In this document: piece after piece, positions 1-7,546 of the stretch
Position numbering within the stretch: the stretch's first letter is position 1
Layout of the letters: each line of letters opens with the position of its first letter
Made by a program: the position numbers and the translations under genes
NCBI GenBank assembly: GCA_003537645.1
Contig: DPRM01000094.1
Span: forward strand, 50,982-114,981
Source: Prolixibacteraceae bacterium
Lineage (GTDB): Bacteria; Bacteroidota; Bacteroidia; Bacteroidales; Prolixibacteraceae
Direction: 5' to 3'
DNA length: 64,000 nt
Notes under the pieces: model-generated
The model's input: only the letters and a program-made list of their open reading frames with translations
Told to the model about the DNA's origin: nothing
The model's database searches: none

Positions 1-1
1 A

Positions 2-814
2 ATATTGATGTTTGCATTGGCGATTACTTTTTTCAAACTTTTCCCCGGCGAAAGCAATGCGAATCTGCCCTACATGTATGGGATTATCCTGATTGGGCTG
101 GCCCGTTGCATCGCGATGGTAATTGTCTGGAACGATCTGGCTAAGGGCGACACCCAATATGCTGCCGGACTGGTTGCTTTTAACTCTGTTTTCCAAGTGC
201 TGTTGTTTTCGGTTTACGCTTACGTATTTATCGCCGTTCTACCGGGTTGGTTCGGTGTTCCGGTTAACGAAACCGTTTCGCAAATTACAATGGCCGACAT
301 CGCCCAAAGTGTATTTATTTACCTCGGAATACCAATGCTAGCAGGCTTTTTAACCCGGTTTATCCTGACTCGTGTGAAAAGCAAACTTTGGTACGAAACC
401 AGATTTGTACCCAAGATTAGTCCCTTAACACTGATCGCTTTGCTGTTCACCATTGTAGTGATGTTCTCGCTGAAAGGCGAATACATTGTAAAAATCCCGA
501 TGGATATGGTGCTGATTGCTATCCCGTTGCTGATTTATTTCGTGGTCATGTTTCTGTCGTCATTTTTCATGAGCAAGAAAATTGGAGCCAATTACGAGCA
601 ATCTACAACCCTGGCGTTCACAGCAGCCAGCAACAATTTCGAACTAGCCATTGCAGTGGCCATCGCCATTTTCGGAATCAATTCAGGTGAAGCTTTTGCA
701 GGGGTAATTGGTCCGCTGGTCGAAGTTCCGGTGATGATCGGACTGGTGAATGTGGCTTTCTGGTTTAAACGAAAGTATTTTACCAATCCGACAACTTATT
801 TGAAAATGAGTTGA
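2..814 (+). CDS. ACR3-family arsenite efflux permease, C-terminal part
   Basis: This is an inner-membrane exporter that extrudes arsenite, driven by the membrane potential. The reading frame is open to the first base of the window, so the N-terminal ~80 residues lie upstream. The visible 270 residues carry about eight hydrophobic segments. The ACR3 signature GLARCIAMVIVWN near residue 30 contains the conserved cysteine needed for arsenite transport, and FTAASNNFELAIAV near residue 200 is the second conserved block. ACR3 proteins usually have ~350 residues and ten membrane spans, which fits the missing length. No ArsR or ArsC is visible in the window, so any ars operon must lie to the left. 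Confidence 0.93.
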   Translation: MLMFALAITFFKLFPGESNANLPYMYGIILIGLARCIAMVIVWNDLAKGDTQYAAGLVAFNSVFQVLLFSVYAYVFIAVLPGWFGVPVNETVSQITMADIAQSVFIYLGIPMLAGFLTRFILTRVKSKLWYETRFVPKISPLTLIALLFTIVVMFSLKGEYIVKIPMDMVLIAIPLLIYFVVMFLSSFFMSKKIGANYEQSTTLAFTAASNNFELAIAVAIAIFGINSGEAFAGVIGPLVEVPVMIGLVNVAFWFKRKYFTNPTTYLKMS

Positions 815-942
815 TTTGAAGATTTGAAAATGAGGTAACGTGATTCCTAGTACAAAAAAGTGCGAATTTTAGATTCGAATTACGGTTGTCATTACTAATG
901 TCATTTCATCTTCAAATTGTCTCCTTCTAAAATTTTCAAATT

Positions 943-1278
943 CTATCTGGTCACTTCCTCAAAATGCCCCAACGACCAGTCAATCATCACATTTAATACC
1001 GGGATGAGGCTTTTCCCGGTTGCTGTGAGCGAATACTCTACCCGTGGGGGTATTTCAGCAAACGCTTTCCGGCTTATAAAATGATCACTTTCCAACTGTT
1101 TAAGCGTACTCGAAAGCATTTTCTGCGAAATATCGGGAATGGCAGTCAGCAATTCTTTGTACCTCATCTTCTCTTTTCCCTGGAGGTTCAGCAATATCAA
1201 AAGCGACCATTTGTCGCTAAACCGGCTCAAAACATTTCGGATCGGACAAGTTGGGTAGCGTAAATCCAGTTCTCTCAT
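943..1278 (-). CDS. HxlR-family winged-helix regulator
   Basis: This is a transcription factor of 111 residues, the normal HxlR/DUF24 length. The family start is clear: Cys11 followed by PIRNVLSRFSDKW, then the helix-turn-helix around residues 40-70 and a winged strand with the typical RVEYSLT turn near residue 82. HxlR members such as YodB and HypR sense electrophiles or oxidants through an N-terminal cysteine, and Cys11 is at the corresponding place. It is divergent from the cupin-DsrE genes across a 235-bp gap and probably controls them; that link is inference from position. Confidence 0.92.
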   Translation of the reverse strand: MRELDLRYPTCPIRNVLSRFSDKWSLLILLNLQGKEKMRYKELLTAIPDISQKMLSSTLKQLESDHFISRKAFAEIPPRVEYSLTATGKSLIPVLNVMIDWSLGHFEEVTR

Positions 1279-1513
1279 TACATCATTTTTAGTTCATCAA
1301 AGATATAATAAATCTCTAAAAGAGAGTAAGAGCTTAAAAATACAGCAACAATACTTCAGAATGTAAAATATTTAAAAAATTCTCAATACTTAAAATATTG
1401 ATAGCCAATATTTCTAACCAAATAGGTTCGTTGCACACCTGCTTGCACACATTGACTTCGGCTTCTACTTTTGATTTAAAATAATTCAAAAAAAAAAAAT
1501 GGAGGATAAAAAA
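1279..1513. promoter_or_regulatory. Divergent control region, HxlR / cupin
   Basis: AT-rich spacer with outward start sites. It holds short dyads such as CTCTAAAAGAG near 1315 and repeated AATATT/AATACTTAAAATATT stretches around 1370-1410 that could be operator half-sites. A GGAGG Shine-Dalgarno sequence at 1501-1505 precedes the ATG at 1514 and decides the cupin start. Confidence 0.45.
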
Positions 1514-1951
1514 ATGAAAGAGATTTCAGTAAAAAATTACAATCAGGTTGAAGGACAGAAAAACAGTCAAAACGGAAACGAATTCACAGTCAAGCCAGTT
1601 ATTCCACACGATCAGGCTGACAAATGCAACGTTAACTTTGTGGAAGTTGAGCCGGGAAATTTCGCTTATGGCTACCATTACCACGAAATGAACGAGGAAG
1701 TTTTTTACATCATCAGCGGAACCGGCGTTGTTCGCACACCACAAGGTGAAATTACCGTAACAGCCGGCGATGCCATCACTTTCCCAACAGGTCCTGAAGG
1801 CGCTCATGTTATTCGTAACGCATCTGAAACAGAAAAGCTGGTTTACATCGATTTTGGAACACGCGCCGCTGCCGAAATTGTACATCTGCCCGATTTTGGT
1901 AAAATAATGGTCATTGGCCAAAACGGAATGGGCATTTACGACGAAATGTAA
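1514..1951 (+). CDS. Small cupin-domain protein
   Basis: A single-domain cupin of 145 residues. Cupin motif 1 is visible as YHYHEMNEEVFYIISGTG, with the two histidines and the glutamate that bind a metal; motif 2 is GDAITFPTGPEGAHVIRN. I chose the ATG at 1514 because GGAGG lies eight bases upstream; an in-frame ATG at 1499 would put that Shine-Dalgarno sequence inside the gene. Substrate cannot be read from sequence: such proteins may be dioxygenases, isomerases or ligand sensors. It probably forms an operon with the DsrE gene 47 bp downstream and answers to the divergent HxlR regulator. Confidence 0.85.
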   Translation: MKEISVKNYNQVEGQKNSQNGNEFTVKPVIPHDQADKCNVNFVEVEPGNFAYGYHYHEMNEEVFYIISGTGVVRTPQGEITVTAGDAITFPTGPEGAHVIRNASETEKLVYIDFGTRAAAEIVHLPDFGKIMVIGQNGMGIYDEM

Positions 1952-1998
1952 ATCTCAGTTATCGCAAAGCAAATGTCAAACAATAAAATCAAATTATT

Positions 1999-2433
1999 AT
2001 GAAAGTTATAAAAGTATTATTCCTGGCTTTAACATTAATGCTCGTTTCGAACATCGTTACGAACGCACAAGAGAAAACTGCTGCTACTTCAAAAGTGAAT
2101 AAACTTACCGTGCTTTGGTATAGCGGCGATCAAATGGTGGCCGAACGTGTAGCCTTGATGTACACCGGGGTAGCAAAGCAATTCAAACTATTCGATGATG
2201 TTTCCGTAATTATCTGGGGTCCATCTGCCAAGCTGGTTGCCGAAAACAAAGTCATTCAAGCTAAGATAAAAGAGATGATGGAGCTTGGCATAAAAGTGAA
2301 TGCTTGTGTTACTTGCGCCAATTTATACGGCGTAACCGACCAGTTAAAAGCCCTTGGCATTAACGTAGATATCATGGGAATGCCACTTACCAATGCTTTA
2401 AAAGCAGAAGATACCGCCGTTTTAACGTTCTAA
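1999..2433 (+). CDS. Exported DsrE-family protein
   Basis: 144 residues, with a signal peptide of about 23 residues ending at NAQ, then a DsrE-like alpha/beta domain. Cys103 and Cys106 (NACVTCANLYG) form a CxxC pair at the place where DsrE-type proteins carry their active cysteine. Family members handle sulfur transfer or persulfide chemistry, but the exported Bacteroidota versions are not assigned. Position between a cupin and a secreted protein, behind a thiol-sensing type regulator, supports a role in sulfur or redox stress; this is inference. Confidence 0.8.
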   Translation: MKVIKVLFLALTLMLVSNIVTNAQEKTAATSKVNKLTVLWYSGDQMVAERVALMYTGVAKQFKLFDDVSVIIWGPSAKLVAENKVIQAKIKEMMELGIKVNACVTCANLYGVTDQLKALGINVDIMGMPLTNALKAEDTAVLTF

Positions 2434-2443
2434 AAAAAAAGCG

Positions 2444-3142
2444 ATGACAAAAAAAATTAATCTCATTATTTTACTGAATATTTTTGTTCTGACAATTTTT
2501 GCACAAAAACTAAGCTTAAAAAAGCAAGAGTTTGAATTGAAATACGTTACAGGTTCTATCGTTAATTTTCAGGGCGAAAAAGTATTGAAAATCGAACGGG
2601 ATTTAAAGGCTTTGGCCTTTGATATGGCCAATTTAGGTGCGACTGTCGACGAACCCACCTACGCAAAACTGCTGAATCTCGATTTTGAAAACGGTGTTAT
2701 TGAAGTGAAAATGTTCAGCCAGATTCAAAACCCATCCCCTTTCCCGGGCGCTCAGGGATTCATTGGCGTGGCTTTCCGCATCAATGATGACGACTCTGCA
2801 TACGAATCCATCTATTTAAGGCCCAAAGTTGGAAGGTCGGGCAATCAATTCGCCAGAAATAAAACAGTTCAATATTATGCCTATCCCGATTACAAATTCG
2901 ACAAGTTAAGGAAAGAGGCCGATGGAAAGTACGAAACCACCGCCCCGATTGACATTAACGAGTGGATCACTATGCGCATTGAAGTGAATGGTGAAAAAGC
3001 TTACATGTATATCAACGATGCAAAGTACTCGACTTTCGTGGTTGATAAAATGAAAGGCAAAACAACTCACGGCTCTATCGCTTTGTGGGTTGATATTGCT
3101 ACTATCGGATATTTTAAAGATTTGAAGGTTACGAAAAAGTAA
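2444..3142 (+). CDS. Secreted protein with a concanavalin A-like domain
   Basis: 232 residues starting with a signal peptide ending near FAQ at residue 21. The rest looks like an all-beta laminin G/DUF1080-type jelly roll: it has the alternating pattern AQGFIGVAFRINDDDS, a long charged hairpin, then WITMRIEVNGEKAYMYIND and a final strand GYFKDLKVTKK. Such domains bind or cleave glycans. No catalytic acid pair is obvious, so I do not call it an enzyme. It starts 10 bp after the DsrE gene and ends at a strong terminator, so it closes that operon. Its last 76 bp overlap the 3' end of gshF on the other strand. Confidence 0.7.
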   Translation: MTKKINLIILLNIFVLTIFAQKLSLKKQEFELKYVTGSIVNFQGEKVLKIERDLKALAFDMANLGATVDEPTYAKLLNLDFENGVIEVKMFSQIQNPSPFPGAQGFIGVAFRINDDDSAYESIYLRPKVGRSGNQFARNKTVQYYAYPDYKFDKLRKEADGKYETTAPIDINEWITMRIEVNGEKAYMYINDAKYSTFVVDKMKGKTTHGSIALWVDIATIGYFKDLKVTKK

Positions 3143-5493
3143 AAGCGACTACTGATCTGATGACTTCGAGTCATCGGATCAGTTTTTTTATACCCCAGCG
3201 CATCCATCAGTTTTTCATTCAGTTTGCGGTTTTTGCCCTGAAACGGGTGGCAGTGAATGTGAATAGCCGGATTAAAATTCAGTTCGATAATGGCGTAATT
3301 GTCGTCGGTAGCTTCGGCTGAAATATCCGGAATAATCATATCCAGACCGGTAATCACCACATTCAGCGCTTTGGCAGCGCGAACGGCAATTTGCTTGTAC
3401 GAATCCGGAATATCGTCGGTAAAATCGATGCTGTCGCCACCGGTGCTGATGTTCGAATTTTCGCGCAGGTAAACCGTTTCTCCTGAAGTCGGAACCGTTT
3501 CGAAATCTCTATTTTGTTGCTTCAGGAACATGGCTTCAGCTTCTTCCAGCCTGATTTTTTCGAGTGGAGTACGGTAACCTTTTCCCCGAAGCGGATCGAG
3601 ATTTTTCTGTTCGACTAGCTCGCGGATTGTTCTGGAACCATCGCCCGTGACATTGGCCGGAACGCGGTGCAAAATACCTACCACCTCATCGCCAATCACA
3701 AAAATACGAAACTCCTTTCCAGCGATAAATTCTTCAATCAAAATGGTCGAATCATGCTCAAAGGAAATATCAACAGCTCTTCTGTAAGTTTCTTCATCCG
3801 TATTTTCTTTCAGGATGGTAATGCCCAAGCCGAAATTCGTTTGGTTCGGTTTTATCACAATGGCTTTGCCTTGATGTATCAAAAAATCAGCTTTTGCCGC
3901 AACAGCGCTGGTATATTCCAGCCCTTTCGGAACCCTGATTTTGTTTTCTTCAAGAATTTTCTTGGTCACCAGTTTGTTTTCCATGGCCAGAACGCTGGCA
4001 TAATTGTCGAGCGAAGTTTTGGTGGCCTGTTTCACATACTGAATATTTCCATCTTTCTGGAACCGAATGAAATTCTCCTTTCTGTCCAATATTTCAAACG
4101 AAACACCGCGCTTTACGGCTGCCCGCAACAATAGTTGAGTAGAAAGTTCCATGTCTTCCAATCCGTGAAAGTTATAGCTGTTCGTCCTGCTTTCATTCAG
4201 GTATTGAATGGCTTTTTCGATATGAAAAGAAATGTAGCCGTTTTTCAGGATTCCATTCAGCACTTCATGAACTTTACGACTTTTATGATTTTCAATCAGT
4301 TTGCCCGTGCGATCCAACGATTCAAGATATTCAGGATTGCAAATTTCAAGCTTTTCAAACAAATCTTTCATTTCATTGATGATCGTTTTCCCTTTCATCC
4401 AAACCTTGTATTTTTTCCCGCTTTTGCTTTCGGTATCCAAACCATACAAAGACACTCCGGTATGATACCGGTTCGCTTCGGTCTGCCTTGCCGCATCAAA
4501 ATCATCGGTTTCATCACTCAAAAGACCATACAGCGCCAATGCATGCAAAAACTGAAGAGCTTCCGAAGAAATACCTGCCTTCGAAAGCGGATCAATATCG
4601 ATAAACCGAAATTCAAGGTACGAAATATGATCCGGACCGTTCAAGAACTTAGGACGAACAGGCGAATACAATTCCTTCGGTGCTGCAATTTTCCCATCTT
4701 CAATCATTCGGTCGATGCTGCGCTTAAAATTGGAAACCGAACTGTAATCCGGGAATAAGTCGTCGAAATTCTGATACCCGAAACAACTGTTTCTGATCGA
4801 CAAGGCAATCACATCGTTCTCAACCGGATAGGGCGCCATTTTGCATTTCAGTTCAAACGAAGGATCTACCACCGGACTGTTTCCGTAGAGCAAAATATAC
4901 AACCATCGTAACCGAAGCATCTGTCTGGTCGTTTTCAGGTAAACTTCGTCTTTGAAATCATCGAACGAAAGGTGCGTTTTTGCTTTCAGATAAAGCATTT
5001 CGAGCAACTTTTCGCTGTACGAAAAATTAAAATGTATGCCTGAAAATAGCTGGTTTTTCGGGCCGTATTTCTGCGCCAGAAATACGCGGTATTCGCGTGC
5101 TTCTTTTCCATCTTCGTCATACTCGGCAATCGGGATATGCTGGTCGGCAGGCAAAATGGGAGGAATACTCTGTGGCCAGAGGTATTCGTCGTTTAGTTCG
5201 AGACTGACGATGTCGTGAATGGTTTCCAGGAATCCGATGGCCTGTCCAATTTCTGGAAGCGGCGGGGTGATCATTTCTACCTGACTTTCAGAAAAATCGG
5301 TAGTAACGAATGGGTGTTTCAGCTTATTGCCAAATACTTCAGGGTGTGGAGTATGAGCCAGATTTCCGGCCCTATCGACACGTATATTTTCTTTCTCCAG
5401 TCCAAACAAACCGTCGAGCCAGATATTTCCCTTTAAAGAATTTAATGCAATGTAAAAAAAATCAAGTCTCATATCTTTATAAAAAATTGACAT
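3067..5493 (-). CDS. gshF: Bifunctional glutamate-cysteine ligase / glutathione synthetase
   Basis: This cytosolic enzyme makes glutathione from glutamate, cysteine and glycine in two ATP-dependent steps. The N-terminal ligase half shows FGLEKENIRV near residue 30 and TTDFSESQVEMITP near residue 65. The C-terminal half is an ATP-grasp domain with VIKPNQTNFGLGI near residue 548 and the metal-binding end IIELNFNPAIHIHCHPF near residue 737. At 808 residues it is longer than the usual ~750: about 41 residues after LMDALG are encoded by sequence antisense to the neighbour's terminator and 3' end. That tail has no family match that I recognise and may be a lost stop codon. Confidence 0.93.
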   Translation of the reverse strand: MSIFYKDMRLDFFYIALNSLKGNIWLDGLFGLEKENIRVDRAGNLAHTPHPEVFGNKLKHPFVTTDFSESQVEMITPPLPEIGQAIGFLETIHDIVSLELNDEYLWPQSIPPILPADQHIPIAEYDEDGKEAREYRVFLAQKYGPKNQLFSGIHFNFSYSEKLLEMLYLKAKTHLSFDDFKDEVYLKTTRQMLRLRWLYILLYGNSPVVDPSFELKCKMAPYPVENDVIALSIRNSCFGYQNFDDLFPDYSSVSNFKRSIDRMIEDGKIAAPKELYSPVRPKFLNGPDHISYLEFRFIDIDPLSKAGISSEALQFLHALALYGLLSDETDDFDAARQTEANRYHTGVSLYGLDTESKSGKKYKVWMKGKTIINEMKDLFEKLEICNPEYLESLDRTGKLIENHKSRKVHEVLNGILKNGYISFHIEKAIQYLNESRTNSYNFHGLEDMELSTQLLLRAAVKRGVSFEILDRKENFIRFQKDGNIQYVKQATKTSLDNYASVLAMENKLVTKKILEENKIRVPKGLEYTSAVAAKADFLIHQGKAIVIKPNQTNFGLGITILKENTDEETYRRAVDISFEHDSTILIEEFIAGKEFRIFVIGDEVVGILHRVPANVTGDGSRTIRELVEQKNLDPLRGKGYRTPLEKIRLEEAEAMFLKQQNRDFETVPTSGETVYLRENSNISTGGDSIDFTDDIPDSYKQIAVRAAKALNVVITGLDMIIPDISAEATDDNYAIIELNFNPAIHIHCHPFQGKNRKLNEKLMDALGYKKTDPMTRSHQISSRFYFFVTFKSLKYPIVAISTHKAIEP
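3152..3189 (+). terminator. Intrinsic terminator of the cupin-DsrE operon
   Basis: Arms 3152-3165 and 3169-3182 form a 14-bp stem with one G-T pair and a three-base loop, followed by seven T. It lies inside the 3' end of the convergent gshF reading frame. Confidence 0.88.
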
Positions 5494-5543
5494 AATGTAT
5501 ATTCAGGACTAAAGCCTCATTTCTTCTGTTTTCTCATGCCCAA

Positions 5544-5637
5544 TGCCTAAAGGCAAACAGCAAAGGATAATATCCTTACATTCAACCTTATTCATTCAAA
5601 GCATTATTCCTTGCCCTCAGCTTTAGGTGACGGATAC
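5544..5637. repeat. Degenerate copy of the hairpin repeat seen at 10.1 kb
   Basis: The order is the same as in the tandem array at 10133-10430: a first hairpin (TGCCTAAAGGCA) followed by CAGCAAAGGATA, a spacer with TTCAA, then CCTCAGCTTTAGGTGACGGATAC. The right half overlaps the last ten codons and stop codon of the MATE gene, so the exporter's C-terminus is read out of the repeat. Confidence 0.6.
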
Positions 5638-6998
5638 AAAACATTTTGTTTCCTGATAAATGATTTAAAAAGAACGACATATAATACAACCAGCAATGTT
5701 CCTTTTAGCATACTGCTGATGCTGATGCTCCACCATACTGACGAAAGAGCATTGTTCCAGATTTCGATAAACAACAACGCCATCGGGATTCGAAGCACGG
5801 TGAGCGCAATGCCGGTAATTGCCGGTATATTTGGTTTCCCCCAGCCAAAAAATGCTCCTGTTGCCATCAGTTCCATCACCATAAACAGCTGCGAAAAACC
5901 AAGTATAACCAGGTATTCGCGCCCCATTGCCACACTTTCCGGATCGCTTAGGAAAATAGAGAAAAGAGGCTCTGCGAAAATGATGATAATGACCGATGTA
6001 ATGGTTCCAAGAATGAAGGCAAGAAGCATACCTGACCGAAAAGCCTGCCATTGTTTCCGATAATCGCCGGCACCATAAGCCAAACCCGATATGGTTGACA
6101 AAGCTGCCAGAAACCCGCCGGCTGTCATGTACGAAATCGCCTCGATTTGAATGCCCACTTTCTGCACAGCAATGGCAGTGGGGCCCCAATGGCTGATGAT
6201 CCGCGCCATAAAGATGGCAACAATGGTGAACGAAACACGCTGAAAAGTGGTGCTGACTCCCATTCGCAAAATACTTTTCAGAAGCGAACTTTGGAAAGCA
6301 GTTCCGGTTGGTTTCAGACTTGCTGAATCCTTCAGTTTAAAGTAAAACATGAACGTTCCGATGGCCTGAGAAATGATGGTTCCCAAAGCAGCGCCGCTAA
6401 TTCCCATTTTTGCCTGAAAAATCAACAAATAATCGAGCAGAATATTGATGGCCAAAGCTGTTGCATTAATTCGAAATGGCGATTTACTGTCGCCTGAACC
6501 TATGAAAACGCTGGTGAAAAACAGGTTCTGAAATGAAAATGGAATGCAAAGTCCAATCAAAAGCAAGTATCCTGAAGCTGCATGTTCAATATCAGCATTA
6601 TTTAGCTGAATCAGACCAATCAGCTCATTCCGTGCAAAAAATAAAATGACATAGTAAGCCAAAGCTAAGCCGATAACCGCCAGAATACCGCTCCTCACAT
6701 AGCTTTTGGCCAACGAAATATCTCCACTGCCAATAGCATGCGACACTTTGATACCGACTCCGACAGTAAGCAATGACGACAATCCCCATCCGAAGTGCAT
6801 AAAAAAGCTGGCCGAACCCACTGCCGCCACCGCATCGCTTCCCAGCCGACCCACAAAAATCATGTTGATGAAATTGTAGGCCATGGTCATAAACGACGAC
6901 CCGATTACCGGCAAAGCCAGCAAAATCAATCGTTTCATCATCGGATCAGAATCACCGGTTAAAATGCGCTTCAAGTTATATTTCTTTAAGAAAACCAT
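5604..6998 (-). CDS. MATE-family multidrug / toxin exporter
   Basis: A 464-residue inner-membrane antiporter with twelve hydrophobic segments in two related halves. The first half shows LALPVIGSSFMTMAYNFINM and VGRLGSDAVAAVG near residues 27-60; the second repeats the pattern from about residue 245 (MGVSTTFQRVSFT). MATE proteins swap Na+ or H+ for cationic drugs; the substrate here is unknown. The first ATG is at 6998; an in-frame TTG at 7031 would add eleven residues. The last ten residues, YPSPKAEGKE, come from an intergenic hairpin repeat. Confidence 0.93.
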   Translation of the reverse strand: MVFLKKYNLKRILTGDSDPMMKRLILLALPVIGSSFMTMAYNFINMIFVGRLGSDAVAAVGSASFFMHFGWGLSSLLTVGVGIKVSHAIGSGDISLAKSYVRSGILAVIGLALAYYVILFFARNELIGLIQLNNADIEHAASGYLLLIGLCIPFSFQNLFFTSVFIGSGDSKSPFRINATALAINILLDYLLIFQAKMGISGAALGTIISQAIGTFMFYFKLKDSASLKPTGTAFQSSLLKSILRMGVSTTFQRVSFTIVAIFMARIISHWGPTAIAVQKVGIQIEAISYMTAGGFLAALSTISGLAYGAGDYRKQWQAFRSGMLLAFILGTITSVIIIIFAEPLFSIFLSDPESVAMGREYLVILGFSQLFMVMELMATGAFFGWGKPNIPAITGIALTVLRIPMALLFIEIWNNALSSVWWSISISSMLKGTLLVVLYVVLFKSFIRKQNVLYPSPKAEGKE

Positions 6999-7135
6999 CC
7001 AAAAATTTTGAGTGTCGGTAAATTGACGCAAAGTTGAACAAATAGATACAATGAATTCCTATAAAAAACCGTCAATACCGAAAATTACTTATTGAATCAG
7101 TTCTGAATTGATTATATTAGCTGAAATTCCAAACC

Positions 7136-7474
7136 ATGAACCGACTTTTCCTTTTTGCTTGTATCTTCCTCCTATTTGGAACGCTTTCTTGCGACAATAC
7201 TGAAGAATCTCCGGCTCCCGGGGATTTTCCTGCCTGGATTAAATATAAAGTTGACGAATTAAGTGCAAAGAATGGCGAATCGTGCGAAAACGTTTGGGTG
7301 ATGATTTATGAAGCGCAGGGAAAACGCTATTACAATATTGACTTTGCCTATTCATCGTGCAGTAATTGTAACCTTTATGATGAGCATGGTAACCGAGTAG
7401 GGCAAAGCGTATTGGCCAATCAATCGGAAACGAAAATAATAGACACAAGACCCGGGTGTGTTCTCCCCAAATAA
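7136..7474 (+). CDS. Small cysteine-rich lipoprotein
   Basis: 112 residues with a lipoprotein signal: hydrophobic residues 3-17 followed by the lipobox LSC at Cys19. The mature part is a small domain with CENVWVMIYEAQGKRYYNIDFA, a CSNCN pair of cysteines and a final cysteine near the end. I do not recognise a characterised family; similar short DUF-type lipoproteins are common in Bacteroidota. It precedes the sensor kinase by 72 bp in the same direction and might be its periplasmic partner, but nothing proves this. Confidence 0.7.
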   Translation: MNRLFLFACIFLLFGTLSCDNTEESPAPGDFPAWIKYKVDELSAKNGESCENVWVMIYEAQGKRYYNIDFAYSSCSNCNLYDEHGNRVGQSVLANQSETKIIDTRPGCVLPK

Positions 7475-7546
7475 TCGTTTGTACATTTTTTTACTTTGCA
7501 TAAACCTTTTTTATAAAACCTATGTTTATGAAAAGAAAAACCAAAA

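Noticed and set aside
815..942. Inverted TTTGAAGAT / ATCTTCAAA arms between acr3 and the HxlR gene
   Set aside because: The arms are far apart and imperfect and lack a T run; I cannot support a terminator or repeat call.
4135..4758. 207-codon frame opposite gshF
   Set aside because: Antisense shadow of a conserved enzyme gene without any domain.
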